Assembly (NCBI GenBank): GCA_030159075.1
Contig: BROG01000813.1
Coordinates: 1-64,000, forward strand
Length of the DNA stretch: 64,000 nucleotides
Direction: 5' to 3'
Source: Atrina japonica
Lineage: Eukaryota; Mollusca; Bivalvia; Pterioida; Pinnidae
Positions 20,939 to 33,300 of the stretch are shown here, piece after piece (within the stretch, counting starts at the first letter, position 1; each line of letters begins with the position of its first letter). Below the pieces are notes generated by a model. That model was not told the origin of the DNA and searched no databases. It was given only the letters and a program-made list of their open reading frames with translations. The translations under genes and the position numbers were made by a program.

Positions 20939-21194
20939 GCTTTCCACCTTTGATTAACATCTGACTTCCGCCGAGATTACAACTTCATCTTCAAAACCTA
21001 GCAAAATCTTTGAATTTGAGCATGAATCAAAGGGCTTGCACCTCTCAACTAGTTCTTACGCATGAAAACGTTTAAGGATTTTTCTCTGTTAGTGTGAACT
21101 TAAGCTAGCCTTTAAACAAAAATAATTAACAAGTACTGAAGTAGTTCTACGAAAAATCACTGAATTAGAACCGTACCTCCTTTATTTATGTACT

Positions 21195-21410
21195 GATATT
21201 CTACGTTTGTGTATGAATACACACATAGTCAATTTTCTACGTGATATTAGTACAACACAGTCAAATTTCTACGTGTGCACATGAATACAACAGTCATATT
21301 TCTACGTGCGTACATGAGTACAACACTGTCATATTTCTACGTGTGCACATGAGTGCAACACAGTCATACTTCTACGTGTGCACATGAGTGCAACACATTG
21401 TCAATTTCTA
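21195..21410. repeat. About 35 bp tandem repeat, six units
   Basis: The motif TTTCTACGTGTGCACATGAG, then a YRCAACACAGTCATA part, recurs with spacings of 36, 32, 33, 35 and 35 bp. TACGTG and CACATG form a partial inverted pair in each unit. Confidence 0.9.
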
Positions 21411-21476
21411 GACGTTTGATTATGGTTGCTATTTTCATCGGAGTATATAATACCTTTTGTCTTCTCTCTGGATCTA

Positions 21477-21560
21477 GCAAGGACTCACGGCGGATGTGAC
21501 ACGTCAATGCTTGTTTTACAACGATACCTAATCCCATGGCATTTCCAGTGGACCATATTT
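21477..21560 (+). mobile_element. Dispersed roughly 100 bp module, copy 2 (diverged)
   Basis: GGACTCACGGCGGATGTGAC, then CGTCAATGCTTGTTTTAC and ATCCCATGGCATTTCCAGTGG, follows the motif order of the copy at 11890-11995 (minus strand). Confidence 0.55.
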
Positions 21561-22131
21561 AACCACCCATTTTGTTTATTAATTGAAGGACGTTATTATT
21601 GGTAAAATTGTGATAACAGTGTTGGTTAACTTAAAAGACATACATTTCAACATGCATTTTGTCATTGTAATTTTATTGGACGACTATCGAACAGTGGATT
21701 CAAGCATACATTCTCGATACACGTAATGTGTTTTGAAATGGAGAACCCAGATTTGAAGATGTAGGGGGCAACTGTAATTATCTCCCAACTGTCTGCCAGG
21801 ATTTTGACTAAAAAAAATTTTATTACCATCGTCTTATTATATCAATTACATTCTTCAAATTCTTGATACGTCGGAATCGTTGTCCCAAGAGTGACGTATA
21901 ACGACGGAAACCGGTAGCGTTATCATATGGGGAATCAGTTAATGAAAACAATTTCAACATGGGTGTGGCTACTTTAGAAGTTTTATATATACTGACGTAG
22001 TATTGATTCCCAGACGACCAATATATGTTCTCATAGTTTTGAGAATTGTATAAATCATACTGCCAGACACATTGGACAGATTCAAGTTAATACTTCAGCC
22101 GACATGATATACCAAACGACAGATAAAAACG

Positions 22132-22166
<35 letters not shown>

Positions 22167-22964
22167 ATTCATCAAAACGAAAACTTGTGTATCATAGCAG
22201 CGATATATAAATATCACTGATTATAGAAATATGTCCTGTTTAACAAGTATTACTGGCATAAGAAAATACCAGTGACTTTGGTATTTGATAGAGCGATGAA
22301 AATAGCATTTGTGAACATTTTTTTGTAATAAAGAAATTTTTTTTGACGTTTTGTTGAAAGTAATCGATGCTTGTCATTTAATCATTTCCAATTTTGGTAA
22401 AGTGAGAATACGACTACTCATTTTCATTTCGCCACAATTGGAAATGAATAAACAAAAATATTCTTAAGAGCCAAAAACAGTCTAGCTCAAATAACACGTA
22501 ATATGAAAATTTCATTTTCCGTTAAATTTCTCAATTAATAAATTAAATCCCCCCAATATTTTCATAATCCTTAAGGTATTATTATATAACATTATAAATA
22601 TGAAAAGAATTTATCCACAGAAATATAAAATATGGTCACTAAAACGCCAGTTAACTAATGTGACATATTAGTTACGTTGGGTTCGGTATTTTTCTGGCAC
22701 GACTAAAATTTGAAAAATAGATAAATAAATACTAAATATGAATCAATTGATTAAATGTTAAAATTAGTCTTATGACATTTTAAATGAAAACAATTTCCTT
22801 AAAAGTGTCATTCTTGTAGATCGGGGTGTCTTTACGATGATTACACGCGTCATTCCGGTAAACAAGTGTCATCATTGTAATTTACCATTTGTCAAATGCC
22901 CGACACGACATGGCACCTTTAGGCAAACTTTTCCATCATGACGTCACAATTATATAGCCCATCA
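21561..22964. other. Unassigned stretch with a 34 bp poly(A) run
   Basis: A pure A run of about 34 bp lies at 22131-22164. It could be an old retroposed tail, but nothing upstream looks like a retrogene. No other feature was recognised. Confidence 0.5.
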
Positions 22965-23030
22965 CACTCCCTCCCCCCTCCCTCTCCTTTCTCCTCTCTC
23001 CTCTCCCTCCCTCTCCCTCTCCTTCTCTTA
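22965..23030. repeat. Polypyrimidine CT-rich tract
   Basis: About 65 bp made only of C and T apart from one or two bases, rich in CCCTCTC. It is flanked by TGACGTCA-like ATGACGTCA motifs at about 22940 and 23038, which may be chance. Confidence 0.85.
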
Positions 23031-23204
23031 CCTCTAATGACGTCAGAAAGCACAATAAACTTACGTCATTTTTAATGCATTCCGAATGTACAGCGTTTTT
23101 CTGATATTGATTAATTCCTCCGTAACAAGAAAATTAACACATTTAAATGAAAATAGTTATCGTTAATTTCTACCTACACTAATATGTGTTTTTATTAAAT
23201 ATAT

Positions 23205-23447
23205 GGCCATTCCAAGTTATTTTTATGTTAAGCGTCCGACCTAAAATCAAAGACCTATCTTAAGTATTTGCCCAATAAGTTAACAAAAGAAAAACAAAAA
23301 ATTAAACTTACAAAAACCACATCTTTGACACATAAAAATAAAAACATGGATATTGGTCCAATTTCCCCCTAGATGTTTGTGTTTTTTCTTTTTGGTTTTA
23401 TGACTTCAAAACCTATAGGCTAAACAGAGAAAAAACTTGGAATGGCC
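23205..23447. mobile_element. MITE with 14 bp terminal inverted repeats GGCCATTCCAAGTT
   Basis: GGCCATTCCAAGTT at 23205-23218 is exactly repeated in reverse complement at 23434-23447. Weaker pairing continues inward (ATGTTAAGCGTCC against TCTGTTTAGCC). The inside is 215 bp of A/T-rich noncoding DNA. The older relative at 2489-2862 shares both ends. It lies about 750 bp downstream of the RGS stop codon. Confidence 0.8.
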
Positions 23448-23858
23448 TAGAATTTTTTCGGACAAATAAAATACCGGTTATAATGAAAATGGGACTTTTA
23501 CAATTATCATGTTATCACATTTTGATTATACCCCTGGTAAATAAACAGTGAGAACATGATACAATGTACATATGTGTTAAAAAACAAAATATAAACCTTA
23601 CACAAATGAACGGGCATATTATGCTTTCATATATTCATCTATTTCGTCATTCAGTAATTCCAACCTTTGCCGAGTGCAGATGAAATATATCTTTGACCAC
23701 AAAGGTCTTTTTTGTGAAAACCTACAATATTCTGTTGCAGATCTATTGTAAAGGTGAATAGTGAATAAAATAATTTAAATATTTATCAATATGTAAATTG
23801 AAAACACAGAATCAGAAAAAAATCAAAGCAAATAAAACACTTAGAATAACAGTGATCA

Positions 23859-23864
23859 TTTATT
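23859..23864 (-). promoter_or_regulatory. Candidate polyadenylation signal AATAAA of the RGS gene
   Basis: The minus strand carries AATAAA 331 bp after the RGS stop codon, a plausible 3' UTR length. Other AATAAA-like sequences are common in this AT-rich DNA, so this is only a candidate. Confidence 0.3.
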
Positions 23865-24194
23865 TTTCAGAACATTTTTGTAAGAAAATGACTAGTTTGC
23901 CTTCTACGCTGGATCATGCTCTCTCACGATCATTTCATACGTTTACACATTCATGCAATCAAGGTATCTCTTTTTCTTTTCTCTTGTTGTACACAATCAA
24001 ACATCATGAATAAAGATAACAATATGTACATATGGAAAATTTATAAACATCAAAGGGAGTTTTAATTTAAAAAATTATTATCACAAATGTTAAAGAGGAT
24101 ATTTCATGGAAAAAATGAAATCTTTTTAAGTCTCTAACAACATCCTGAGATCCTGTCATAAGTACTGTCACTCCATACATGCCATCACTTGGCT

Positions 24195-24380
24195 TCACTT
24201 CGCAGAGTTAATGGCCGAATGACCTATCAATTGTTGATAAAATTCGGACTCTAAGAACCGTGGGTATGAATCCTTCTCCATTAGCGCTTGAATACGTTTT
24301 TGTGCATCTTCGAAGGTGGATCTAGTAGGGTGTTCTAAATTAGATACTGTTTGCATTCTTGTTCTTGAATCGAGGTTAAT
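24195..24380 (-). CDS. RGS gene last coding exon E
   Basis: The acceptor TTTTTTCACAG precedes ATTAACCTCGATTC. It encodes INLDSRTRMQTV, then STFEDAQKRIQALMEKDSYP and RFLESEFYQQL, which end the RGS domain, then an 11-residue tail and TGA at 24197-24195. No single long open frame marks this exon, so an ORF scan misses it; it was found by following the donor of exon D in phase. It is 62 codons including the stop. Confidence 0.93.
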   Translation of the reverse strand: MNLDSRTRMQTVSNLEHPTRSTFEDAQKRIQALMEKDSYPRFLESEFYQQLIGHSAINSAK

Positions 24381-27300
24381 CTGTGAAAAAAGGAAAACAG
24401 ATTTTTATTTCCAGTCTATCCTTTTTTGATATAAAATATTCTTTTTTAATATCGTTTAGGTAAGCTCCGTGATCATAATTATTCTTAGTTATTTCATTAA
24501 TTTCTCATGTTGTCAATTTTTAATTTACCATGTAGGTGTAAATATAGAATCAACAAATTGAAATTTACTCTGTTTTTCTATTTATTTGTCTCGGATTTAT
24601 CTTTTTGAAAATACTGTTAATTGTACAAATTAAACTGAAGAAATCAAATTCATGAGACAAAGTTAATGTCCCGTGTTTAAATTTGACAAAAATCCATGGA
24701 AAAGAGTCTAGTATTAGACAAATGTTGAATTGAGTCCATTTTGAATGTTGTGAATCTACCCACAACTCATAATGTTTTGAAAGTTATCAAAACAATGGTA
24801 AAGACGATGGAGGAAAAATAACAATAAAAATATTTAAAAATATGATAAGACAAAAATATTATTCTTACTTCTTTTGGGGCTTTGATGGCCACAAAGTCGC
24901 CGTAAATACGTTGTGATTGTGTCTGTAATTTATGGGTATCATCACAAGCTTTGTAATCTTGACAAGCAATCCAAAACTCCAAATTCTCCTCACTAAATTC
25001 AGATCGCAAAAACCCACGGAAAAGTTCTAAACCTCCTGAAAATTGAAACAAAAATCGAATTTAAAAAACTTTCTGTATTGAATATTTACACGGTGTAAGT
25101 ATTGAATAAACATAAGGGTTTAAATGGAAATAGCAAAATTGTGGGAAAACGAAATAATCCACAAATTAAAAAAAAAATTATGATACAAATTAATATATTT
25201 TTTTATTTCAGTAATTGCCAGTTTGCTAAAATGTTCTATTGTCAAAATAACGTAATATGGTACACCATAATATTTGAGAAACGTACCTTTGTCACTAAGT
25301 AAACAATCAAAAGATCTGCTCCACTGTCGGGCCTGATCCGGCGTGGGTCGGGCATGTAAAGGTGTTTTTGTTCCCTCTCCCCCAAGGGCACTATCTGTGT
25401 TCCTTCGTCGTAAAAACTGAAATTTTTTCTTCATATTTTTTGCTCTGAAAGAATAAAAGCATATCATTGAACATTTACATTATCTTTTAACATGTAATAA
25501 GAAATAACTTCCTCTAGGATGGAATTGTTCTATATGTTATCACATAATTTTAGATTTAAACTTTTCTATAAGACTTATCAAAATGCATATAAATTAAAAA
25601 TTCGTAAATAAATACTAAATAAAAGTAAATCAATGAAAAAAATACAAAATAACACTTCAGATAAACTTACAAGGAATTCAATTTAGATTTGACCAACATC
25701 TTGATATCTTGAAGACAAAAGCAGCGAATAAGTTCCTTTCACTGGTGAAGTGTTTATGAACTAAAGTTCTGTGATGTTATTCAATAATATATTGTCGATT
25801 GTCATGGCAACAGTTATTAACTTACAAGAGCATAAGTAATCATCGCTGATGTATAATTATCACATGTAGTGACAAACATATGTTCGTGATATTTTATTTT
25901 GTACTTCAAATTAATACCTTATAAGTAAGATACCTTGATAAATTCTATGTCGTGACTTTAAATGCAATCATCCTAGGAATCTGATTAGACTAATGATAGA
26001 AAAACCCTTGAGTCACATGAGGATGAAGGCCAGAGAAAATACGACTGACAAAAAAGGGAGGTAATGGGAAGTACGAGACAAGATAATCAGTGAAAATAAT
26101 CTGATATAAATTACAAAAGTCTCAGGGAAATAACCTGATATAAAAGACAAAAGGCTCAGGGAAATAACCTGATATAAAAGACAAAAGGTTCAGGGAAATA
26201 ACCTGATATAAAAGACAAAAGGCTCAGGGAAATAACCTGATATAAAAGACAAAAGGCTCAGGGAAATAACTTGATATAAAAGACAAAAGGCTCAGGGAAA
26301 TAACCTGATATAAAAGACAAAAGGCTCAGGGAAATAACTTGATATAAAAGACAAAAGGCTCAGGGAAATAACTTGATATAAAAGACAAAAGGCTCAGGGA
26401 AATAACCTGATATAAAAGACAAAAGGCTCAGCGAAATAACTTGATATAAAAGACAAAAGGCTCAGGGAAATAACCTGATATAAAAGACAAAAGGCTCAGG
26501 GAAATAACTTGATATAAAAGACAAAAGGCTCAGGGAAATAACTTGATATAAAAGACAAAAGGCTCAGGGAAATAACCTGATATAAAAGACAAAAGGCTTA
26601 GGGAAATAACTTGATATAAAAGACAAAAGACTCATGGAATATAACCCAATATAAGAAACAAAAGGGTCAGGAAAAATAACACAATATAAGAGACAAAAAG
26701 CCCAGGAAAAATAAACCCAATATAAGAGACAAAAGGCCCAGGAACATGAACAATAGGCCTATCTGTAGCAAAACAGTCAGGAATCTTGACAAATATATTA
26801 TGTAAAGGGAAACATAAGAGACAAAATGTTCAGAATAAATTACCATTATAAAATTGATGATAATGGGAAAACATTACAAACAAAAGAGTCAAAATTGTTT
26901 GAAAAAATACCTAAGTTAGAGTCATGGTGCTTGGGGAAACAGGACCAATATAAGAGAGAAAATTGTCAGAAAAATATCAATGTTAAAGTCATGGTGCTTG
27001 GGAAAATACCAATGTAAGTGTCATGAATTTTGGGAAACATGCATGACGATTTATAAGAAACAAAATTGTTAGAAAAAATTACTGATATAATAGCCATGAT
27101 GCTTGGGAAACTTGACCAATATAAAAGCCATGATGCTTTGAAAACATAACCAATTTAAGAGGCAAAAAACACCTGGAAAACTGATATATTGGGATACATG
27201 TATTATGAATTATATAAGGAATTAATGACTCCATTGTAATGACTAATGTTGGAATTAGCTTAAAGGAAGATTATCAGGAACCAATACCAGACACTGAGGA

Positions 27301-30300
27301 TGAGTAACTAGTGACAAATACATGTACAAAAGTTGAAAAGAGATCAGAGCCAAATTGATATATTATCACTATTTAAGTTTCAATAGATATTGAATTTTAT
27401 TTGAACAAAGGTCATTGAGTCATCCCATCTATTTCTAGGTCAAAGACATAAAATTTTGATTGTGACTTACATATTGCGAGATTTCTTTTGATTGCCATTC
27501 ACACCGCTAAACTCCTCACTGGCCATCATGGCTGCATCTGCCGAACATGTTTTATGGATAGTTCTGCCTTTAAGGGCCTGAGGGGCCGAGTCAGTATCAC
27601 CTAACAGTCTTCTATGGTACATACTAAAATCGGCTGCTCTGCTCTCCATCTGTAAATGAATAAAAAAAAAATGTGACTTTGAATTTAATTGTTACTTCAA
27701 TTGTGGTTTATTTTGTTGAATGATTTAAATGTGTCAATTCCACAAACATTTGTCTGAAATCTTATACTGTTGCTAATACCTAAACAATCTGTGTGGTATA
27801 GTCTAGTCTAGGGGGTGGAGGATATTTTATTTTCATATAACACTCCCACTATATGTCTTTGTCTGGGCAGGTATTTCATAGGTATCACAAATATATGCAA
27901 ATTTGCAAATTAACAAAACAGTTAGACTAAACTACCGGTATTGTAAATCATATTTCCCCTGCCCCCCCCACCATCATTTCAAATCCAAATCGGGACAACA
28001 GCTATTTACCATTCTGTCTCTTGATTGAAAATATTATTACGAAACCAGCGATGTAAAAAGACTAACAGGGATATAAAAAGGCTATCATGTAAGGTTTTAT
28101 ATATATTGCTGGGGAAACAAATAAAAAAAATGGCAATTGTGTATATAACAAAGACATCTATTCATTACTTAGAAATGTTGTTGATTGCTAGATGTACCTA
28201 ATATTTGATCACACTAATAATAGGAATGTTTACAGCAGTTTATTGTAGTCTTGTCCAAAACAAGAATTATTCCAATTTGTAATACATGAAAAACAAATCA
28301 TTTTCTATAAATAGAAACATAATACACCAAATATAGATTGAAACCAGATCATCTATAGTCCTGTCATACAGAATTACTATAAATAGATACAACACTGCTA
28401 AAGAAAGCTCTCTAGGATCGGTTTCCTAACATTGAACAATCATTTCATGTCCTGAATGGTTTTAGGAAAATGAGTGGGAGTTATACAGAAATTATATGGA
28501 AATGCTAAATATAAGTTTATATGACAGCCTTACAATGCTTTAGCATTGAGAAAATTTGTAACAAATAGAAATCTGCATGAAATGTGATTTGTTTTCAGAC
28601 CACACATTTATTGACAACACAATCAAACCCACAGAGACTTGAAATGCATTAATGCATGTTCTAATAGCAATTGACGCATTGCATTTTCGTGAAAGTTAGT
28701 GGAATTTCTTGAAGTCAAAATGCATTTTTAATATTTGTCCGAGGTATGTCAGAGGTGTTGAGTATTGTGACGTCATCAAATTAAAAAATTTTCATGCATA
28801 AATGGAAAGGTCAACTGGCATGAATCAATGGGAAAACCTTGTAAATGGCAAAAGAATAAACATAAAATAAGAGTCGCTGTGTAAGAAAATATTTTAAAAA
28901 ATGACTTCATCCCATAAAATACTTCAATGTTTTTCCATATAAGATCAGTTCTGATCTATAGTGCTATACAATATATCAAGTGTTTGTGTATGTCTGAGTC
29001 TGTGTATGTGTGTGTTTGTGTATGTCTGTGTCTGTATGTGTGTGTTTGTGTATGTCTGTGTCTGTATGTGTGTGCTTGCCTGTTTATTTGCGTATATCTG
29101 TGTGTGTGTATGTGTGTGTGTGTCTGTATGTGTGTGTTTGTGTTTGTCTGTCTGTATGTGTGTGTTTGTGTATGTCTGTATGTGTGTGTTTGCCTGTGTA
29201 TTTGTGTATATCTGTGTGTGTGTATGTGTGTGTGTTTGTGTGTCTGTATGTGTGTGTTTGTGTATGTCTGTGTCTGTATGTGTGTGTTTGTATGTGTGTG
29301 TTTGTGTTTGTCTGTGTCTGTATGTGTGTGTTTGTGTTTGTCTGTCTGTATGTGTGTGTTTGTGTCTGTGTGTATGTGTGTTTGTCTATCTGTATGTGTG
29401 TGTTTGTGTATGTCTGTGTCTGTATGTGTGTGTTTGTGTATGTCTGTGTCTGTGTGTATTTGTGTATATCTGTGTCTCTGTGTGTATGTGTGTTTGTGTA
29501 TGTCTTTGTCTGTATGCATGTTTTTGTGTATGTGTATGTCTGTGTGTGTTTGTGTATGTATGTGTGTGTTGTGTATGTATGTGTATGTCTGTGTGTGTAT
29601 GTGTCTATTTGTGTATGTGTATGTCTGTGTGTGTAACATTATACATGATATTTTGTTTTAATTGTATTACACCATGCACAACAATTTCTTAAGTTTTATG
29701 GCGGTGACTATGGTAATTTTTAATGGTGGGGAGGAGAGAACCTCGTAAAAAATGTGTCCAGGAAGAGACCACGGGCCTATGAAACTTAACTTTGTACATG
29801 CTTTATAGTATACATGTATTTAGGATCTAATAAAACTTTAAAAATAGAATATTTCATATTTTTCTCTACACATCCAAGGGAATGAAAATATGGATTTCAT
29901 AAATAGATAATCCTTCATTTAATGTTTTTGAAAAGGTCAAATTTGTGTGTTGGAAATAAAAAACTCATCATATGGAATATCCAGATATAAGCTACAAACT
30001 GGTAGGTAATTGTGATTTTTAGTTTTTATACCTTTTCACCTTCTAATTCATCAAGCCCTGGAAAACAATGGCATATAAAAAACCCCCACTGCATTGGGTG
30101 TCAGTCCATAGAACAGGACAAAATGTGTGACACTTCATCTAAAGCTGACGACATCTTCATGTAACTAAACTATTTATAGAAGGAAACAACAATACTATTT
30201 ATAGAACTACATGCAGATGTTTTGTCTATTAGCTATGAATACGAAACTCTATCCACAATAAAATCTCAAGAATCAACTTCTGAGCATACTGTTTCCTCTA

Positions 30301-33300
30301 ATATAGTCCAAGGCTTTCTTATTATTACAAGAACAAATCTAATTATGTCTCACAATAGATATCTGTATTTAGTTGACTGATAAAATTAGTATTGAAGAAA
30401 CACAAATATGACCTGAAAGCAATGCGACAAGTTCAGACCAAAAATAGATATACTCTTTATAGAGTAAACATTGTTGTTCACATAATTTCATTAGGGACAA
30501 AGGTTTAGGTGTTAGAAGTTCTTGAAAAATACAAAAAAGAATAATATTATAGTTGATAGCTACAATAGGCCTAAAGCAAGGACATCCTAATTCTACAATA
30601 TCCAACCGTCCAATGAATGGTCTGTTCCTTATTTCAACTGTAACTTTAGACATCACCAGATATTGATGAGATGTGAAAAAAATGACCTTGAGGTCAATGG
30701 TCAAGGTTGTGTATGATATATCAATGGTATATGCCATACTTATGTACCATATCAAATATATCAATGGTATATCCCATACTTATGTACCATATTAAATATA
30801 TCAATGGTATATCCCATACTTATGTACCATATTAAATATATCAATGGTATATCCCATACTTATGTACCATATTAAATATATCAATGGTATATGCCATACT
30901 TATGTACCATATTAAATATATCAATGGTATATGCCATACTTATGTACCATATTAAATATATCAATGGTATATGCCATACTTATGTACCATATTAAATACA
31001 TCAATGGTATATCCCATACTTATGTACCATATTAAATATATCATGGTATATCCCATACTTATGTACCATATCAAATATATCAATGGTATATCCCATACTT
31101 ATGTACCATATTAAATATATCAATGGTATATCCCATACTTATGTACCATATCAAATATATCAATGGTATATGTCATACTTATATACAATATCAAATATAT
31201 CAATGGTATATCCCATACTTATGTACCATATTAAATATATCAATGGTATATCCCATACTTATGTACCATATTAAATATATCAATGGTATATCCCATACTT
31301 ATGTACCATATTAAATATCAAGTAATATAGAATTCAAAATTTATGATACAGGAATAAAAACCCATACATGTATATACATGTAATAGAAATTACATAAATC
31401 TTTTAATTACTTATGTAGTTAAATATAAGTATAAATATTTACAACATATAGTACGTGGCACAGCTGTATTATAAAAAAACAACTTTAAAAACATTCACCA
31501 GTAACAACCATACAGATTTGTGATAATTATTTAATCTAGTCCTAGCCAGTATGCACCAGTTATAATCAATCATAACTATCAGTGTAGCATGACATCTTTA
31601 TTATTGATATATATATATATTAAACCTGGGTTTTATGACTGAACCCAGGTTTAACATATCACTGTAATATTTTTAATCCCCTATCTAAATATATATTTTC
31701 TTCATTTTTGCAAAATTACAATTGGGAAGGGAGGAGTCAATATGTATTCAGGGTTGATGTAGATATTTTTTTTAAATTTAGGTAAGTAATGAACTTAAAA
31801 TAAATTTCATGACTGCAATCTCACATTCAATGTATACAGCCTAAATCTGATACAGTGATGATCAGCTTTTGTATAGAATTAATTTAAACCTGTCTAAAAT
31901 AAAACCAAGTATGGAACAGATCATAGTACTTTGCCTGGACAAAGTTAATTTCAAGGTGTGGTCAGTGGTTGGGACTTTGTCACTTACTCTGTTAAAATGT
32001 TTGAATTTTGTATAAATATAGTACAGTACATAGGGGGTTCAAAACATCATGATGGGGTTCAATATATATATATTTCACTGTGATATTTTGCACCTCAGTA
32101 CAAAATATTCTGGGGTTCAAAACATCATAAGGGGGGGCTCAATATTTCATTGTGATATCTTGAACATTGGTACAAAATATCCTGGGGTTCAAAATTTCAC
32201 ACGGCATCAGAACTAATTTTTTCAATTATTTTCTTCAAGCATTGTCCATCAATTAACACAATAACAGGATTTTTTTCTGAGGTGAAAATAAGACAAAATA
32301 AACTAATTTCCACCATCTATTGCCTAGCAACACATACGTATGACAGAATGATTATGAACAAATTTAGTAATAACGCTATCAGGTAAACATGTCCCCCAAG
32401 TTGGATTAATATGCTATAAATAGAAATATCATGTGTGATGTTACCTTAAAAGGCAACTAACCATACATTATATAATTTTTGTAGTTCATTTCAGAAAAAG
32501 AAATACCATATATGGTAATTATTGTATAATATTGTTTATAAAAATTTCATTGCTTGTATAAAATGTGAGTGACTCATCAAAACACACTAGTATCCCATGT
32601 AATGCAAAGATATTTTTTGTCAACCTTGAAATAATTTTGTAGACAAATTTATTTTTTTGGCGTTGATCAACAGCAGTATCCTGTAAGCCAGTCCACTAGA
32701 CTGGTGGTGGCCTCTGTGGCCGAGTGGTTACAGCAAAGCACTTCGAACCAATGTTAGTTCCATGAAGTCTTGCACTTTTAGTCTGCTTGAGTTTGAGTCC
32801 CGCTGGAACCTAAGCTGATTTTGTGAGAAATGTTGCCAGTTTACTTGTGTAAGGCCGGTGGTCTCTTCCTGGGTACATTGTAATCCGGTTCTCTCGTACA
32901 CCAAGAAAAACTGGCTGCCACCACATAACTGAAAAAATTGTTGAGTGTGGCGTAAAACAATGTTCAATCCAAACCACAATAACTAGACTGGTTAATTATA
33001 TTCTGACCACACACAACTGACTTTTGTTAAACTGGTCCCCTGACTTCAGTAAAATTGTCACCTGATAATACAGCAGCATGTCTTGGTATTTGCTCTTTAT
33101 AATGGAGAAAGAAAAAAGTGTTAGGACTATTCAGAATGTAAAGAAATCTTCATACTTTCTAGTGTACCGGTAAACTTATACATGTATATGAAAAGAAATG
33201 TCATTTCTAATTAGCATGCCCTTGGTGCATTTTGAATACTGCTAAAATTAGCACTACAAAGACATATATTTCATGTTTATGGATCATGAGAACTTACCGT

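Noticed and set aside
22131..22164. Poly(A) run as the tail of a processed pseudogene
   Set aside because: No coding similarity or target duplication was seen upstream, so the run alone is not evidence.
28927..29692. Long Cys/Val and Thr/His frames in several reading frames
   Set aside because: They arise from the GT-rich microsatellite, overlap in all frames and have no other protein character.
32706..32790. tRNA gene (Leu/Ser-like head)
   Set aside because: A and B boxes exist, but no acceptor stem closes, and the sequence continues into a SINE body shared with other copies.
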